From assembly GCF_029867415.1 (NCBI RefSeq), contig NW_026705906.1, forward strand, positions 248,001 to 312,000: a stretch of DNA of 64,000 nucleotides, read 5' to 3'. The notes below the pieces were generated by a model. That model ran no database searches and was not told where the DNA came from. It saw nothing but the letters and a program-made list of their open reading frames with translations. How positions within the stretch are numbered: the stretch's first letter is position 1; the number at the start of each line of letters is the position of its first letter. Below are positions 23,014 to 34,105 of this stretch, one piece after another. This stretch comes from Vicia villosa. Taxonomy: Eukaryota; Streptophyta; Magnoliopsida; Fabales; Fabaceae. A program made the position numbers and the translations under genes.

Positions 23014-25423
23014 TGTAACACCCTTCTAAACCCCCGCGGAAAATACAATAATAATCAGAGTAAACATGAAATAACAAGGATGTCACAACTTCTTTAACAT
23101 AAAATACCATAGTCATTTGTCATGCCACACGAGGAACCATTTAACATTAATACAATTCATGTTCAACACAGCGGATTATAATTCATAACATTGCATATTC
23201 ATCATCATTCATGCAAGTTACTCTAATACAATTATAAAACAACAAAGCCAACAGAGTAATTCGTCTCTAAACTAGCGTTCCCCAGTGTTACAATCAGAGC
23301 ATGACTCGACACGAACTACGGGCTAGCCTACAAGCTATCTTCACCCAATCAAGACGCCGCTACATCCTTAATCTGAAATCATCAAAGTAAGGGTGAGTTT
23401 CATTCGAATTAATAAGCATTATGCAATCATAAGCAATAAAATCTCATAGTAATTATCATCCACTCAATCATACACATAATCGGAATTATTACAACAAGCA
23501 AGCATCAATCCAACAATATTGGCCATCGGCCCACAACTCATCAATTTCATCAATGATCAAGTTATATTAACAACATCTTCTCAATACATCAATCATGTAA
23601 ACACACCAAGGCATAACACTGGATCTCATCCAATCATGTTATAACCAATGCATATGATGCAACTGACACTATGCATGTGGTACCAAAATTCGTGAATCAT
23701 ATCACAGGACTTCTCTCTTTGATACTGCCCTCTAGTCGCTCACACCCCACATGGGCACACGACTACTGCCTCATCGCTCACACCCCACATGGGCACACGA
23801 TGACTTCCCGCTAATCTCCACACAATGGGAATTAGCCTTCCAATGCAAATGATTTATGAATAATGCACACATGACACATACTTACATCTTCATACATCAT
23901 CATCATTCCGATGCTTAACATCGCTTAACACCTCTTACCAATAAGGTCACAACAAGTATGTACATGTATAAGCATCATTCAATCATTCACATTCATACAT
24001 CACATCATCACAATTAACATACACATCATATTAATGTTAATTGCCACCATAGCCAACATATTAATATTAACAACATATTAATATTCACAATCATCAATCA
24101 TCATCATCATACATATACAATCATTCACATATGTACACTACATCCTCACAATTAACATACACATCATATTAATGTTAATTGCCACCATAACCGACATATT
24201 AATATTAACAATATATTAATATTCACAATCACCAATCATCACCACGATCAAACATCGTTATATCCATCATCATTGCACACAATGTAACAAATTGTCAAAG
24301 CAACCCAACAACATAATCACAAAACATATATCATCTACGACATGTTATATACTAACATCACTCAATGGATATCACAATCTCATCACCAACACAAATACAT
24401 GCATCAATAGTCATATATATAAGCACATATACATATACTATCTTTCAATCCATTAATAATTAAATCGAGTTTAAAAGTAAAGTTGGCTATTGCCCATTTT
24501 ATCAATTCATCAGATAAAGCATCTCATTAGCTTCGCAACGCCCAAAACGGCACATAAATCGGATACTCAGATCAAAAGTTATGAGTTTTCAAAGATAAAA
24601 CATTTTTAGAAAAAGTGCTGCAGGAACGGGGTTGTCCCTACGTGGGAACCGGTTCCTGGCAGCTTCAAAGTCACGTCTCTGATTTTTACTATGGGGAACC
24701 GGGTTGTCCCTACATGGGAACCGGTTCCCAGCTACCCAGAATCCATATTTCTCTGTTTTTACAAGGGGGAACCGGTTCGTCCCACATGGGAACCGGTTCC
24801 TACGTACCTGCACAGCCAGAATCAATATTTTGACAACTTTTACCCTATCCCATAACCCCAATTTCAGGTACATACGAACATAGCACACAATTACCATCAG
24901 TTTGCACATCATAACATATTTCAGACAAGTTTTATACAAGTATTAACACATATAACATGCGAATATCAACAAAATCATGTAATTCATACAATTCATCAAA
25001 ACCTAACATAAATCCCAAACCCGACACGTACGATTGAACTAGATAACAATCCTAATCAATCATACTACCTACAATCACATAAGGAATACTAACCCGAAGA
25101 ATCCCCCCTTACCTCAGAGTCGAAACTTCGAAGGTTCTCTTCCCCTTTGGCTCTTCTCACTTTCACGTGTTCTCCTTTCTTCAGACTCAGTTCCTGCTTC
25201 TGTTTCCTCTTTTTCCCAAATTCCTTATTTTATGAAAAATAAAATAAAATAAATATTACAATGGGCTTGCTTAGTCAACACCCCCTCTTCTGCTAATCAC
25301 CACTCTAGGCCCAATGCCAATAACTCATCATTTTCCAAATAATTCCCAATAAAAATACTAAAATTCCAATTATTTAATTTAAATCCAAATTAAATTAATA
25401 AACTGAAATTATGGGGTGTTACA
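23014..25423 (-). repeat. Element C 5' LTR
   Basis: It is nearly identical to 17061-19470 and of equal length. The differences I saw are at the counterparts of 17577, 18740 and 18778. Its palindrome array is at 24623-24800. Confidence 0.9.
24623..24800 (-). repeat. Paired palindrome array, C 5' LTR
   Basis: Same structure as 18670-18848, with three pairs of GGAACCGGTTCC-type cores. Two of the few LTR differences fall in or beside this array. Confidence 0.8.
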
Positions 25424-25587
25424 GTAGAGATGTAAAATAATTGACGCTGGATTTAAGTCAGATTAAGTTGTTTTGGTAGTGGAAGTATTGTCAAGCGCAA
25501 CTGAGGATCAGAGAGATAGAAGCGAAGTTAAGGATGATTATGTCGGATAGATTTTCGAGGACGAAAATATTCTAAGTGGGGGAGAGT
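25424..25587 (+). other. Element B internal region, second copy, right part
   Basis: It starts with the second GTAGA target copy of C and continues the B interior. It ends with TTTTCGAGGACGAAAA and the polypurine tract AGTGGGGGAGAGT (25575-25587). Confidence 0.8.
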
Positions 25588-28547
25588 TGTAACACCCCGA
25601 ATTTAATTAATTATTTAATTAAATTAAATACAGGATTTATTCGTTGGAATTAGTCGAAGTCGGTATTTATCGGTATTATTCTAAAGGCGTAAATTGGATT
25701 AATATGTTATTTTGAGCAGTTAAGTTGTGGTCGGATTTATTAGTCGGATTAGTCAGAGAAGTACAATTGCGAGTTGGTATTAATTAAGTTAATGAGCAAT
25801 TGTAGTTGGGAAATATTATTGGGAATAATATTCATAATGTTATGTGATTATTCAATTATGTGTGTTATTTGACTTAATTATGTAATTAGAGCAATATTAT
25901 GAATTGGGCCTATATAGAATATGAGATTGGATTGTGGGTTAAGCCCAATAAAGAAAAGAAGGATAGTAAGAGTTAGGGTTTTAGAGATTAATACTCATAA
26001 CTCATTTTGTGGAAAAAAAGAGAAAGAAGAGAAAGAAGAGAAAGAAGAGAGGAAGAGAAGAAAGTTATGGCATGAAGAGAGGGATGACTCCATTGAAGAG
26101 GAGGCTTTTGCTAAGGTAAGGGTGGGGTTCTTACTCTCTAAGGGTTGGCATGATGATGTATATGGTGGGTTAGATTGTATGTTATTCTCCATGGAAGTTG
26201 TGTGTAGAGATGTTAGGGTTTATGAACAAATGTGTAAATTCATGATTTGAAATGTGTTTTAATTGATGTTTGATGATTGTTAAGATGTTAGAAGATCCAT
26301 AATATGTGTTGTATTTGTGTTTATAACATATATTCCATTGTTGTTCATGATGGTTGGTGTTTTCAGCTTGATTGGGTTGAGTTTGGGGGTTTTTGGATGG
26401 GTTTCGTATGCTGTTTTCTATGTTTTGGGGGTTTCTGAAATCGCCAGTTCGCGCCGCGAACCTCTGTTGGCGCCGCGAACTGCTTGGGAGAAACTTAGGA
26501 ATATTTGATTCACTTAGTTCGCGCCGCGAACTTTGTTGGCGCCGCGAACCCTGTTTTATAGAACTTTTTTCGAACTTTGAAATGATGTAACTTTTGATCC
26601 GTAACTCCGTTTTATGCGCCATTCGAAGCGTTAGAAAGCTAACGCAATGAACTATACCATGATGCAATAAAATGATTCATAGGATCTATTCTCCTATTAT
26701 GTTTATTAGGATTAAGTGATGAACTATGTTGTGTTAACATGTGAAGTATGTTCTTTGCTATGAATCGATGTACCCATGTTGCGGTATAACTTGATGTATG
26801 TTTTCCTTATGACAATACAATGCTATTGAGATGATGATATGCACCTCCCTTATGATGAGATAATGATGCTTTATAAAGAATTAACAATGAATATGCTTTC
26901 ATTAAGTAGTTGAATTAACCGTGTTACATCGTTACTTGAATTGTGTAATGTGATGTTTGTTGTTAATATGTGTTATTTGAATGTTCTTGTGGAGAATGAT
27001 TATGTGATGACTTAATTATGATGTGGTTGTTTTAATAACATGCATGTATGTGAATATGTGTTATGGCTCGATGAAATGTGAATAACATGTATTGTTATGA
27101 TACGTTGTAATAGTCCATATTGTATACCGTAATGAATTGATGAGGATGTGCACAAATGCATTGGCAATTGTTTACTACAAGTTTAATGAGATCTTGAATT
27201 GGTAATTACTATGAGTATGATTATAATTGAATGATATCATGTTACTTGAATTGTATATATGTAATACGTGAATTGGTGTTGATTGATAATAACATTGTTG
27301 GCATGATATGTGATATGATATTCATAATGAGTGTGAATGATTACATACTAGTTGTTGTAACATGTTGATGTTTATTGTTGTTGTGTGCAATATGTGGAAT
27401 TTGTCGTTGTTGTTGTAGACCCTATGGTCATTGTTGATAATTTGTATTATGTTGATAAGAATGAAGTTGAATAGATGTTGTATGTTGATATGATGTGATG
27501 ACGTGATTGAGATGTGGTAAAATACTATGATACGGTTATTGCCATAGAACCTTGGCATTGAGTTGATGTTGTTTAGTTGATATGGTTATGTTGTTTAAGT
27601 TGATTATGTCGTTCAAGTTGATTATGTCGTTTAAGTTGATTAAGTGGTTTAAGTTGTTTTTGTGGATGTGCATCATTTGAGTCGCATCCATTGCATTGTT
27701 TAAGACGGCCCTTGTGGCAATTGTTTGAGACGGCCCTTGTGGCAAATGTTTGAGACGGCCCTTGTGGCAAATGTTTGAGACGGCCCAATGGCAAACTGTT
27801 TGAGACGGGAGTTTTACTCCAATGGTACCACATGCATATGCATAAGTTTGAGTCACATTCGAGTCGCATTTGAATTGTATTTGAATTGTGTTTGGTTTGT
27901 TGAGATGACGAGGTGTTTGTTGTGACGTGATAATGATATGTTTGTTGTGACGAATTTGATATCACACTTGTATATTTGAATATGTGATTAATGACATCGT
28001 TGCCGTTTTGAAAGTCATATTATATTGATAAGTTGTTTTGCGGTGAAACTTGTTGCAAGATGTTATGTGATGCGAAGTGGTGAAATTATGTATGATCTAT
28101 ATCTCCTATATTATTTATCATGCATTCCTTTATATTGTAAGATATCTCACCCGTTTGCTGATATTTCCCCTACCATGGGAAATGGGCAGGTACTCAAGAT
28201 TAGTCGTGGAGGTCCGAGGTTATTTATTTGAAGTCTTTATGTTTCTTTATGGCAAGTCGAGTTGGTGTCCATTGCTCTGATACGTAGCACTCGGGGGGAT
28301 TAGTTATTATTACTTGATTATTGTATTCCATGATGACACTTGTGTTAAGTTGAATAATAAAGATGTTTATAAGTTTAAGTTGTAAGTGGTGAATGAAGTT
28401 TTGTTCCGAATGCTATGTATCTTTATTAAATGCAATATAAGTATGTTTGTTTGGTTAAGCCGAATTGTGACATCCCATCTTTGATGAATAATTTTAAATG
28501 CACTCTGATTTTCGTTTATAATTGCGGGGTAGATTTGGGGTGTTACA
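25588..28547 (+). repeat. Element B right (3') LTR
   Basis: The LTR is 2960 bp and clearly homologous to 12098-15084, with many scattered substitutions, so it is older than A and C. The array 26447-26549 keeps four clean GCGCCGCG cores. Sequence after 28547 belongs to a different, Ogre-like LTR. Confidence 0.85.
26447..26549 (+). repeat. Paired palindrome array, B right LTR
   Basis: Two pairs of GTTCGCGCCGCGAAC-type palindromes lie here, with core starts 19 bp apart. All four cores are intact, unlike the middle LTR. Confidence 0.8.
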
Positions 28548-28664
28548 GAAGGGGAACGATGCTGGGCGCGAATGTTTTATTTATTTATTTATTTTTGAAA
28601 ATCATTATTATTATTATTTGAATATAATGTTCGTGAAGCATAATAATAGCATCAATCATAACCA

Positions 28665-28741
28665 GCGCGTTTGGCAAGGAGGGTTTTGTATTCGAGTCCA
28701 AGGATCTGGGTTCGATCCTTGTACTTGGCATTTTATTTTTT
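28665..28741 (+). other. tRNA-like module in LTR F
   Basis: TTGGCAAGGAGG resembles a pol III A box, and GGGTTCGATCC at 28708-28718 matches the B box. The B box sits in the loop of a seven-base stem AAGGATC/GATCCTT (28700-28720), as in a tRNA T arm. T-rich sequence follows. Comparable modules are in E1 and E2. Confidence 0.35.
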
Positions 28742-29587
28742 CAATTGAGCATGTTTGTCTGGTGTACGGATACAGCGATGCAGATCCACGCGCGTGCACC
28801 ATACACCCTCAACCGGCAACCCTTGGATTGCTTTTCAAGCTGATCCTACGTTGCTGGGACCGCAGACACACCATGGGGCCTCAGAAGGCTGCCACACAGG
28901 ATTCCTCACCAGGTTCTTTTGTTTTGTTTGTTTTTTTTATTATTGTTTTTTATTTAATTTGTTTTTATTAGATTAAATATTAAATTTAGTTAATTTGTCA
29001 AATGGAGATTAGAAATTAAATTAGGATTAGGATTATGATTAGGGTTAGAATTATTTTCACTGATTTCTCGATTATTCGATTTAATTAGTTTAATTAATTT
29101 TAACTGTTAAATCACAAAAACCCTAGAAAGGTTAGATGCATTAGGGTTTGCTTGATCCCATTGCCCATTTGGCAAACAGTAACCTTCGATTAATTCTCTT
29201 CTCGACCCGACTAAATCTATTAGTCGCATTAGACAAGAGATAAAAAATATACAAAATTTAAAATACATTTTATTGGCTGCCCGCGACGATCGAATCTATC
29301 GGTCAGAGTAACTAGCAATACCCCATTAATTCGTTAGCTATAGTGGTCAAATCTATTGACCATCGCATCTAACGGTGCCATATCAAATCAGGGTTGTACG
29401 CCCAAATCTAAAACATTCCCAAACACTTCAAATCAAACTACGGATTTTCATCCTTTTCGACAAGGCAACTCAAAATGCCTTTCAAATCAAATTCAAAACT
29501 ACGATAGGCCATTCAAAAAGCCTTCAAACACCTCCATAATCAATTCTAAGGCGTACAACCCTGTGCCCGAACTACGTTGACTCTGAT

Positions 29588-29601
29588 TCTCCATAAGGAG
29601 A
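29588..29601 (+). other. Conserved stem-loop beside TACGTAGGCA, LTR F
   Basis: TCTCC-ATAA-GGAGA is followed at once by TACGTAGGCA. It is the plus-strand counterpart of the stem at 7896-7914. Confidence 0.5.
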
Positions 29602-29893
29602 TACGTAGGCACTTGGTAGCAAGGCGAGTCTCCCCCCTATAATTTCAATTCATTTTAAAATTCTCTATTTTTACCCTTTTCATTTCATTAGCTATAAACC
29701 TCATAAATATTGCCATAAACCTTTAACATTACAATGTAGCCTTTAGGAAAGGGTTGAGGGTGCCTAATACCTTCCCTTAACCTGATTATAATAACTTACC
29801 CCAATCTCATATCTGCGTAGGGTTTCCTATTCGCCCTTCAGAATAGGTGGCGACTCTAAACCTTCAATTTTAGGGTAGGTTGCTATAGTAGTA

Positions 29894-30817
29894 GATGGCA
29901 TGCTCTTTTATTTTTGTCTCGTATTGTTATCCTAAGACACAACCCATGGAATCTTCCAATACGGTTCAATACATTATCAAGGGTCTTCCTTCCACTAGAG
30001 GAGACAATATGGGTGGTTCGAGCAGATATTCCTTAATGTTGTCCAACGCTTTCTAACAATTGTCTGTTCGTACGTAACTTTTATCCTTCCGTAGAAGTTT
30101 CAACATTGGAGCATAAGTGGCTCTCATGAGGGATATGAATCTCGAGATGTAATTCAGACCTCCAAGAAATCCTCTAACTTGTTTCTCGGTTTGGGGTGCA
30201 GGAATTTCCTGAATTACCTTGACTTTGTCCGGATCTACTTCAATTCCTCGTTTACTGACAATGAAAACAAGGAGTTTTCTAGAGTAAACACCAAAGGTAC
30301 ACTCGTTGGGATTCAGGCGAAGCTGATAGTTCCTTAAGCGTTGAAACAACTTTAACAGATTTTGTATATGATCTACCTCATTATGTGATTTGGCAATCAT
30401 GTCGTCTATGTAGACTTCCACTTCCTCATGCATCATGTCATGGAAAAGTGTAGTCATAGCTCTTTGATAAGTTTCCCCGGCATTCTTTAATCCGAAAGGT
30501 AGAACATTCCCCATTAGGTGATGAAAGCATTTTTTCCATATCATCAAGTTCCATTTTAATTTGGTTGTTTCCGAAAAATCCGACCATGAATGAGAAAACA
30601 TTGGATTTTGTGGTACTGTCAACCAAAATGTCAATATGTGGTAGTGGAAAATCAGCCTTTGGGCTAGCTTTGTTCAAATCTTTGTAGTCGACGCATACGT
30701 GGACTTTTCTGCCTTTCTTTGGAACAGGAACAACGTTAGATAACCACTGAGGGTATTCATAAGTGAAGAGGAAACTAGATTTTATCTGCTTTTGAACTTC
30801 CTCTTTGATTTTCATGG
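29894..30817 (-). pseudogene. Decayed RT-RNase H of an Ogre-like element
   Basis: The fragment runs on the minus strand from 30817 down. It has the RT start (KIKEEVQKQIKSSF, then VPVPKKGRKVHVCVDYKDLN), a frameshifted palm, LPFGLKNAGETYQRAMTT, the catalytic VEVYIDDMIAKS (YIDD) and the RT connection FLGGLNYISRFI. After a stop, the RNase H start follows, recognisable to HAIYYYS at about 29900. It lies in two overlapping frames (30438-30866 and 30053-30634) with stops between them. It is cut at both ends by LTRs F and E1. It is a relic, older than both insertions. Confidence 0.85.
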
Positions 30818-33800
30818 TGTCATACCCCAAAATTTGCCCATCATATTTCAAGATATTTTGTCTCATATGACTTTCAACTGCTCAAGACTATGCAATAATT
30901 GGGCACACTTACCTGTCTCATAAGCAACAAGCCTCCAATTAGGGCTTTGCTTCTCTCAAGGTAAAATCAGTTTTTTGAGGCGTCAAGTGGACTCCAAGGT
31001 ATCTCTTATGACTCAAAGTATCCTCATACCAATTTTCAAGGCTTGAATCACAAGATTGTTCAGACAAAAGCTCAAATGATCAACAGTCGGCTGATTTGAC
31101 CTAAAAATCAACTATGGTCAAATCACAGTCAAAGCTCCTGATTTTTTATCAACATCCATGTTTTGAAGTTACATTCATCATTTGATCAAGGGTTGATCAT
31201 AATTCATCAAGGAAAGTTTCAAAATCCTCAAAACTCAAGGATTTTAAATTAGGGTTTTGTAGGAGAAAGTCAACTGAACTTTGACTGACCATAACTTCCA
31301 CATGGTTCATCAGAAACTTCCCAACCAAGGCTCATTTTGAAGGAAATTGAATTCTATACAACTTTGTATCTCTAAAGCCAAGGAAAAAAAATGCCTCATT
31401 TGAGAGATATGATTCAAAACATTACAAGTCTTTTTGAAAGTCAGCCAAAAGCTGTTTTTTGTCAAAGTCAATATCATCAAGATAAAATCACCAAATGCAA
31501 AAAAAAGTTCCAAATTGGCTTGTAGGGGACATCTTGGTATGTCCAAAAAGTCCTAGAATATCTTCATATGATAAACATTGAAGGAGTTATGACTTGCTAA
31601 AGTTGAGCAATTTTGATGCATGGAAGTCAAAGTGATGAATTTTAAGTTTTTGGCTTAATGGGCCTAAATCCTTGACTCTAAACCTATTCCTAGCATGATC
31701 CATGACCCATATGCCTTTCCATTCATTTTTATTATCATTATTATTTTATTTTTTAATTTAATCATTAAATTTAATTTAAATTGAATAAAATAGTAAAAAC
31801 ATAAAAAGATTTGATTTTGCTTTATTTTTGTGGATCCAATATTCAATGCAATTCATGGCCAAGGTGATTGGAGAAGATTGGCCAAAAATAGCAACATTAA
31901 GATTTGATTTTTAATCAAATATTTGTATTTTTCAAGTCACCAAATAAACAAAGTCCAAGCCCAAGAGTAGACCTAATTTGCTCTCTTATTTATGCTCATG
32001 AGTTTCAGAATGATGGGAGACGAAAAAATAGGGGAGGAGGCTAGGGTTCCAAATATCAAAAATTCAAAGATTAGAGCAAAAATCATGTTCTTTGTTTCAA
32101 GCAACTTCATGGCCAAAAGTTTGTTCCATTCATCTCTATGAGCTTCATAGAGTAAGATTGCATCGTTAGTCATTCTTGAGTATGCTCAGAGTTCGTATCC
32201 ATGCTTTGGAGAAGGTTTGAATCGTTGGAAGGGAGTTATGTAGCTATAACCGCACGCCACCATTGTTAGGGCTCCAAGATCTATTTCTTCGAAACTTGCA
32301 ATATAGGGGTTTTGTTAACGTGTGTTTTTTTAGTTTAATTTTGCAGGACCGTGCTACGAATATTTGCACAAAAATCGTAGCAAAAAGGTAGCTATTTCGT
32401 AGCTGATTTCGTGGCAATGTTGCGTTCCAAAGGAAGAAGAGGGTGAACAGGAGTGCTGACTTTTAATCCCACGTGCAACACATTTATTGGTTGGTCAATA
32501 CGTTGTTTCCTTCTCTCCTCCTGTGATTGGTTCCAAGCGTGACGCAGGGCCCCACCTTTGACTTGCTTTTGAATTTCCATTTAATATTTGTTAAAGCGTT
32601 AATTAGTTTTACGTTTACTTTACTAACGACTAATTAACGCAGTGTAGGTGGTAAAAGGAAAAGGCTTTCATCAACGATACCTGGGTTCGAACCCAGCGTG
32701 AAGCCAGTTTATTTTTACTAATTATTTGGTTTCAACTGCCAACAGATCCCATGCGTCCAGTCAATGAAGGCTCACCATGCGCCTTCGCATCTCCACCACG
32801 GGATCCTCAAGCAACCAGATCCTATACCCCAGAAGATGCATGCTCACTGTAGACCATCAAGGGATTTCCACAAAGAATCCCAGCTCTGGTTTTGTGTTAT
32901 TTCCTTATTTTTAAGTTATTTTTTTAATTTTATTTATTTATTTAACCAAAAAAATATTTTTAGCATCAACTTAAAACTAACCCTCTAAAATTAGTTAAGT
33001 AGAACTAGATTTTAGTCAATTGATTTAATTTAATCATAGGATTTAAATAAGTTAATTTAGGTTAAACAATTTAGGGATTAATTTCAATTAGGTTTTATTT
33101 AGTTTAACTTTAGGATTTAATTAATTAGTTTTAGTAAAATAATTATTTTTAATTATGTTAAATAATTTAATTATTAGGATTTAATTTTAGGTTAACTGAT
33201 TTTAATTAATTAGATAATTTAGGTTTATTCAATTAGGTTTTAATCAAAAACTATAGAAACCTTAAGGCTGGGCTAGGCAGGTGTTGTCTATTAACTGTAA
33301 CTATTAGGTTTTTAACCTTTAAAATTATTTACCCGTTAGGTTTTCTCCCTTAGGTGAATGTTGTCATTAGGGTTTTTAGCCATAAGGTTTGTAACCATTA
33401 AGTTTTTTTAAATTAATTTAACTTAGGTTTCTCATTAACCTTGATTTTTTCTCCAACCCTTAATTTTCCCAATGCGCAATTTTCTCTCCTTATCTCATAC
33501 TCTATGATTGTGCATGTTTTTCTTATTATTTATTTTATTTAATTATTTATTTTAAACTCTAGAAATTATGTATAGGCTACAAAGTTTTTTGATGTAATAG
33601 TAATTAGGATTTCATTTCTTCCTTTACTTTCCACATTCCCCGATTTTTGGTTATGTACCCCCTAATCCCGAAGCCCTGTAATAGCGTAGATTTATTTTCC
33701 AGATTTACTTTCCGCACACTATGAACTGTTGATAACTGCTTAGATGTATGGCTAATAGGATTGTATGATAAGATTAAAATCAATTGATAGATCACTAACT

Positions 33801-34105
33801 TCCAAGATTAAAATATCTGAAATTAACACACTTCTTTTACTTGTGCACACACTCACCTTTAGGGTAACTCCTCTTATACTGCCTTCGAATAAATAGTCAA
33901 GTCCCTCGGATGTAGAGATACCTTAGCCTGTTGCCCACGAATAAAATCATCATAAAAAGATCATAGTCCCTTCGAGTTGCCTACGATAAATGATCTTGTC
34001 CCTCGGTTAAATGATGATAGTCCCTTTTCAATTGCTAAGGTATCCCTTGTTGTCTTAATGACTATTCTCATCAATTCATAGGACTTCCTACCCTTCTTAC
34101 AAAAA
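30818..34105 (+). repeat. LTR E1: Ogre-like LTR, plus strand, 3' end missing
   Basis: It begins TGTCATACCCCAAAATTTGCCC inside the RT relic. It runs through a gene-poor, AT-rich LTR with typical Ogre blocks such as CCTAATCCCGAAGCCCTGTAATAG near 33660 and CCTTCGAGTTGCCTACGA near 33975. The usual U5 landmarks are missing and the sequence changes near 34105 to the opposite-strand LTR E2. An inverted repeat GCTACGA/TCGTAGC lies at about 32353-32382. No primer site or coding frame follows, so it is a truncated LTR. Confidence 0.7.
32644..32716 (+). other. tRNA-like module in LTR E1
   Basis: A perfect 16-base palindrome CTGGGTTCGAACCCAG (32681-32696) contains a B-box-like GGTTCGAACCC. An A-box-like GTAGGTGGTAAAAGG lies about 40 bases upstream and a T-rich run follows. 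Confidence 0.35.

Larger units (their letters stand above)
17061..25423 (-). mobile_element. Element C: non-autonomous Tekay-like element nested in B
   Basis: Two 2410 bp LTRs (17061-19470 and 23014-25423) flank a 3.5 kb interior. The target duplication GTAGA is present at 17056-17060 and 25424-25428. A reverse-complement initiator-Met primer site next to the right LTR and a polypurine tract next to the left LTR set the minus strand as sense. I noticed three substitutions between the LTRs, all transitions, so insertion was recent. The interior keeps only a decayed part of pol. Its 5' part is homologous to the non-coding interior of B. Confidence 0.9.
10451..28547 (+). mobile_element. Element B: non-autonomous Tekay-like LTR element in tandem arrangement
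   Basis: The order is internal (10451-12097), LTR (12098-15084), internal (15085-17060 resuming at 25424), LTR (25588-28547). The first internal piece matches the second from 15575 onward, so two element units share the middle LTR. The left LTR is missing because element A sits in the first internal region and the rest is outside the window. The strand is set by the initiator-Met primer site after the middle LTR and the polypurine tracts before both LTRs. The internal region is about 2.1 kb without C and has no open gag or pol. LTR ends and primer site place it with elements C and D. Confidence 0.8.
28548..29893 (+). repeat. LTR F: right part of an Ogre-like LTR, plus strand
   Basis: Near its end it carries the Ogre LTR landmarks in sense order: TACGTAGGCA (29602), GGGTGCCTAATACCTTCCC (about 29757), and GGTGGCGACTCT (about 29847). 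The left end is cut by element B. It ends in the middle of a decayed RNase H frame, so F was inserted into that older element. The exact right end is uncertain by a few bases. No gene is present; short frames at 28430-28976 and 29356-29580 are incidental. Confidence 0.65.

Noticed and set aside
29895..29915. Possible primer site (ATGGCATGCTC) after LTR F
   Set aside because: The same bases continue the reading of the decayed RNase H on the minus strand (HAIYYYS), so they belong to the older relic.
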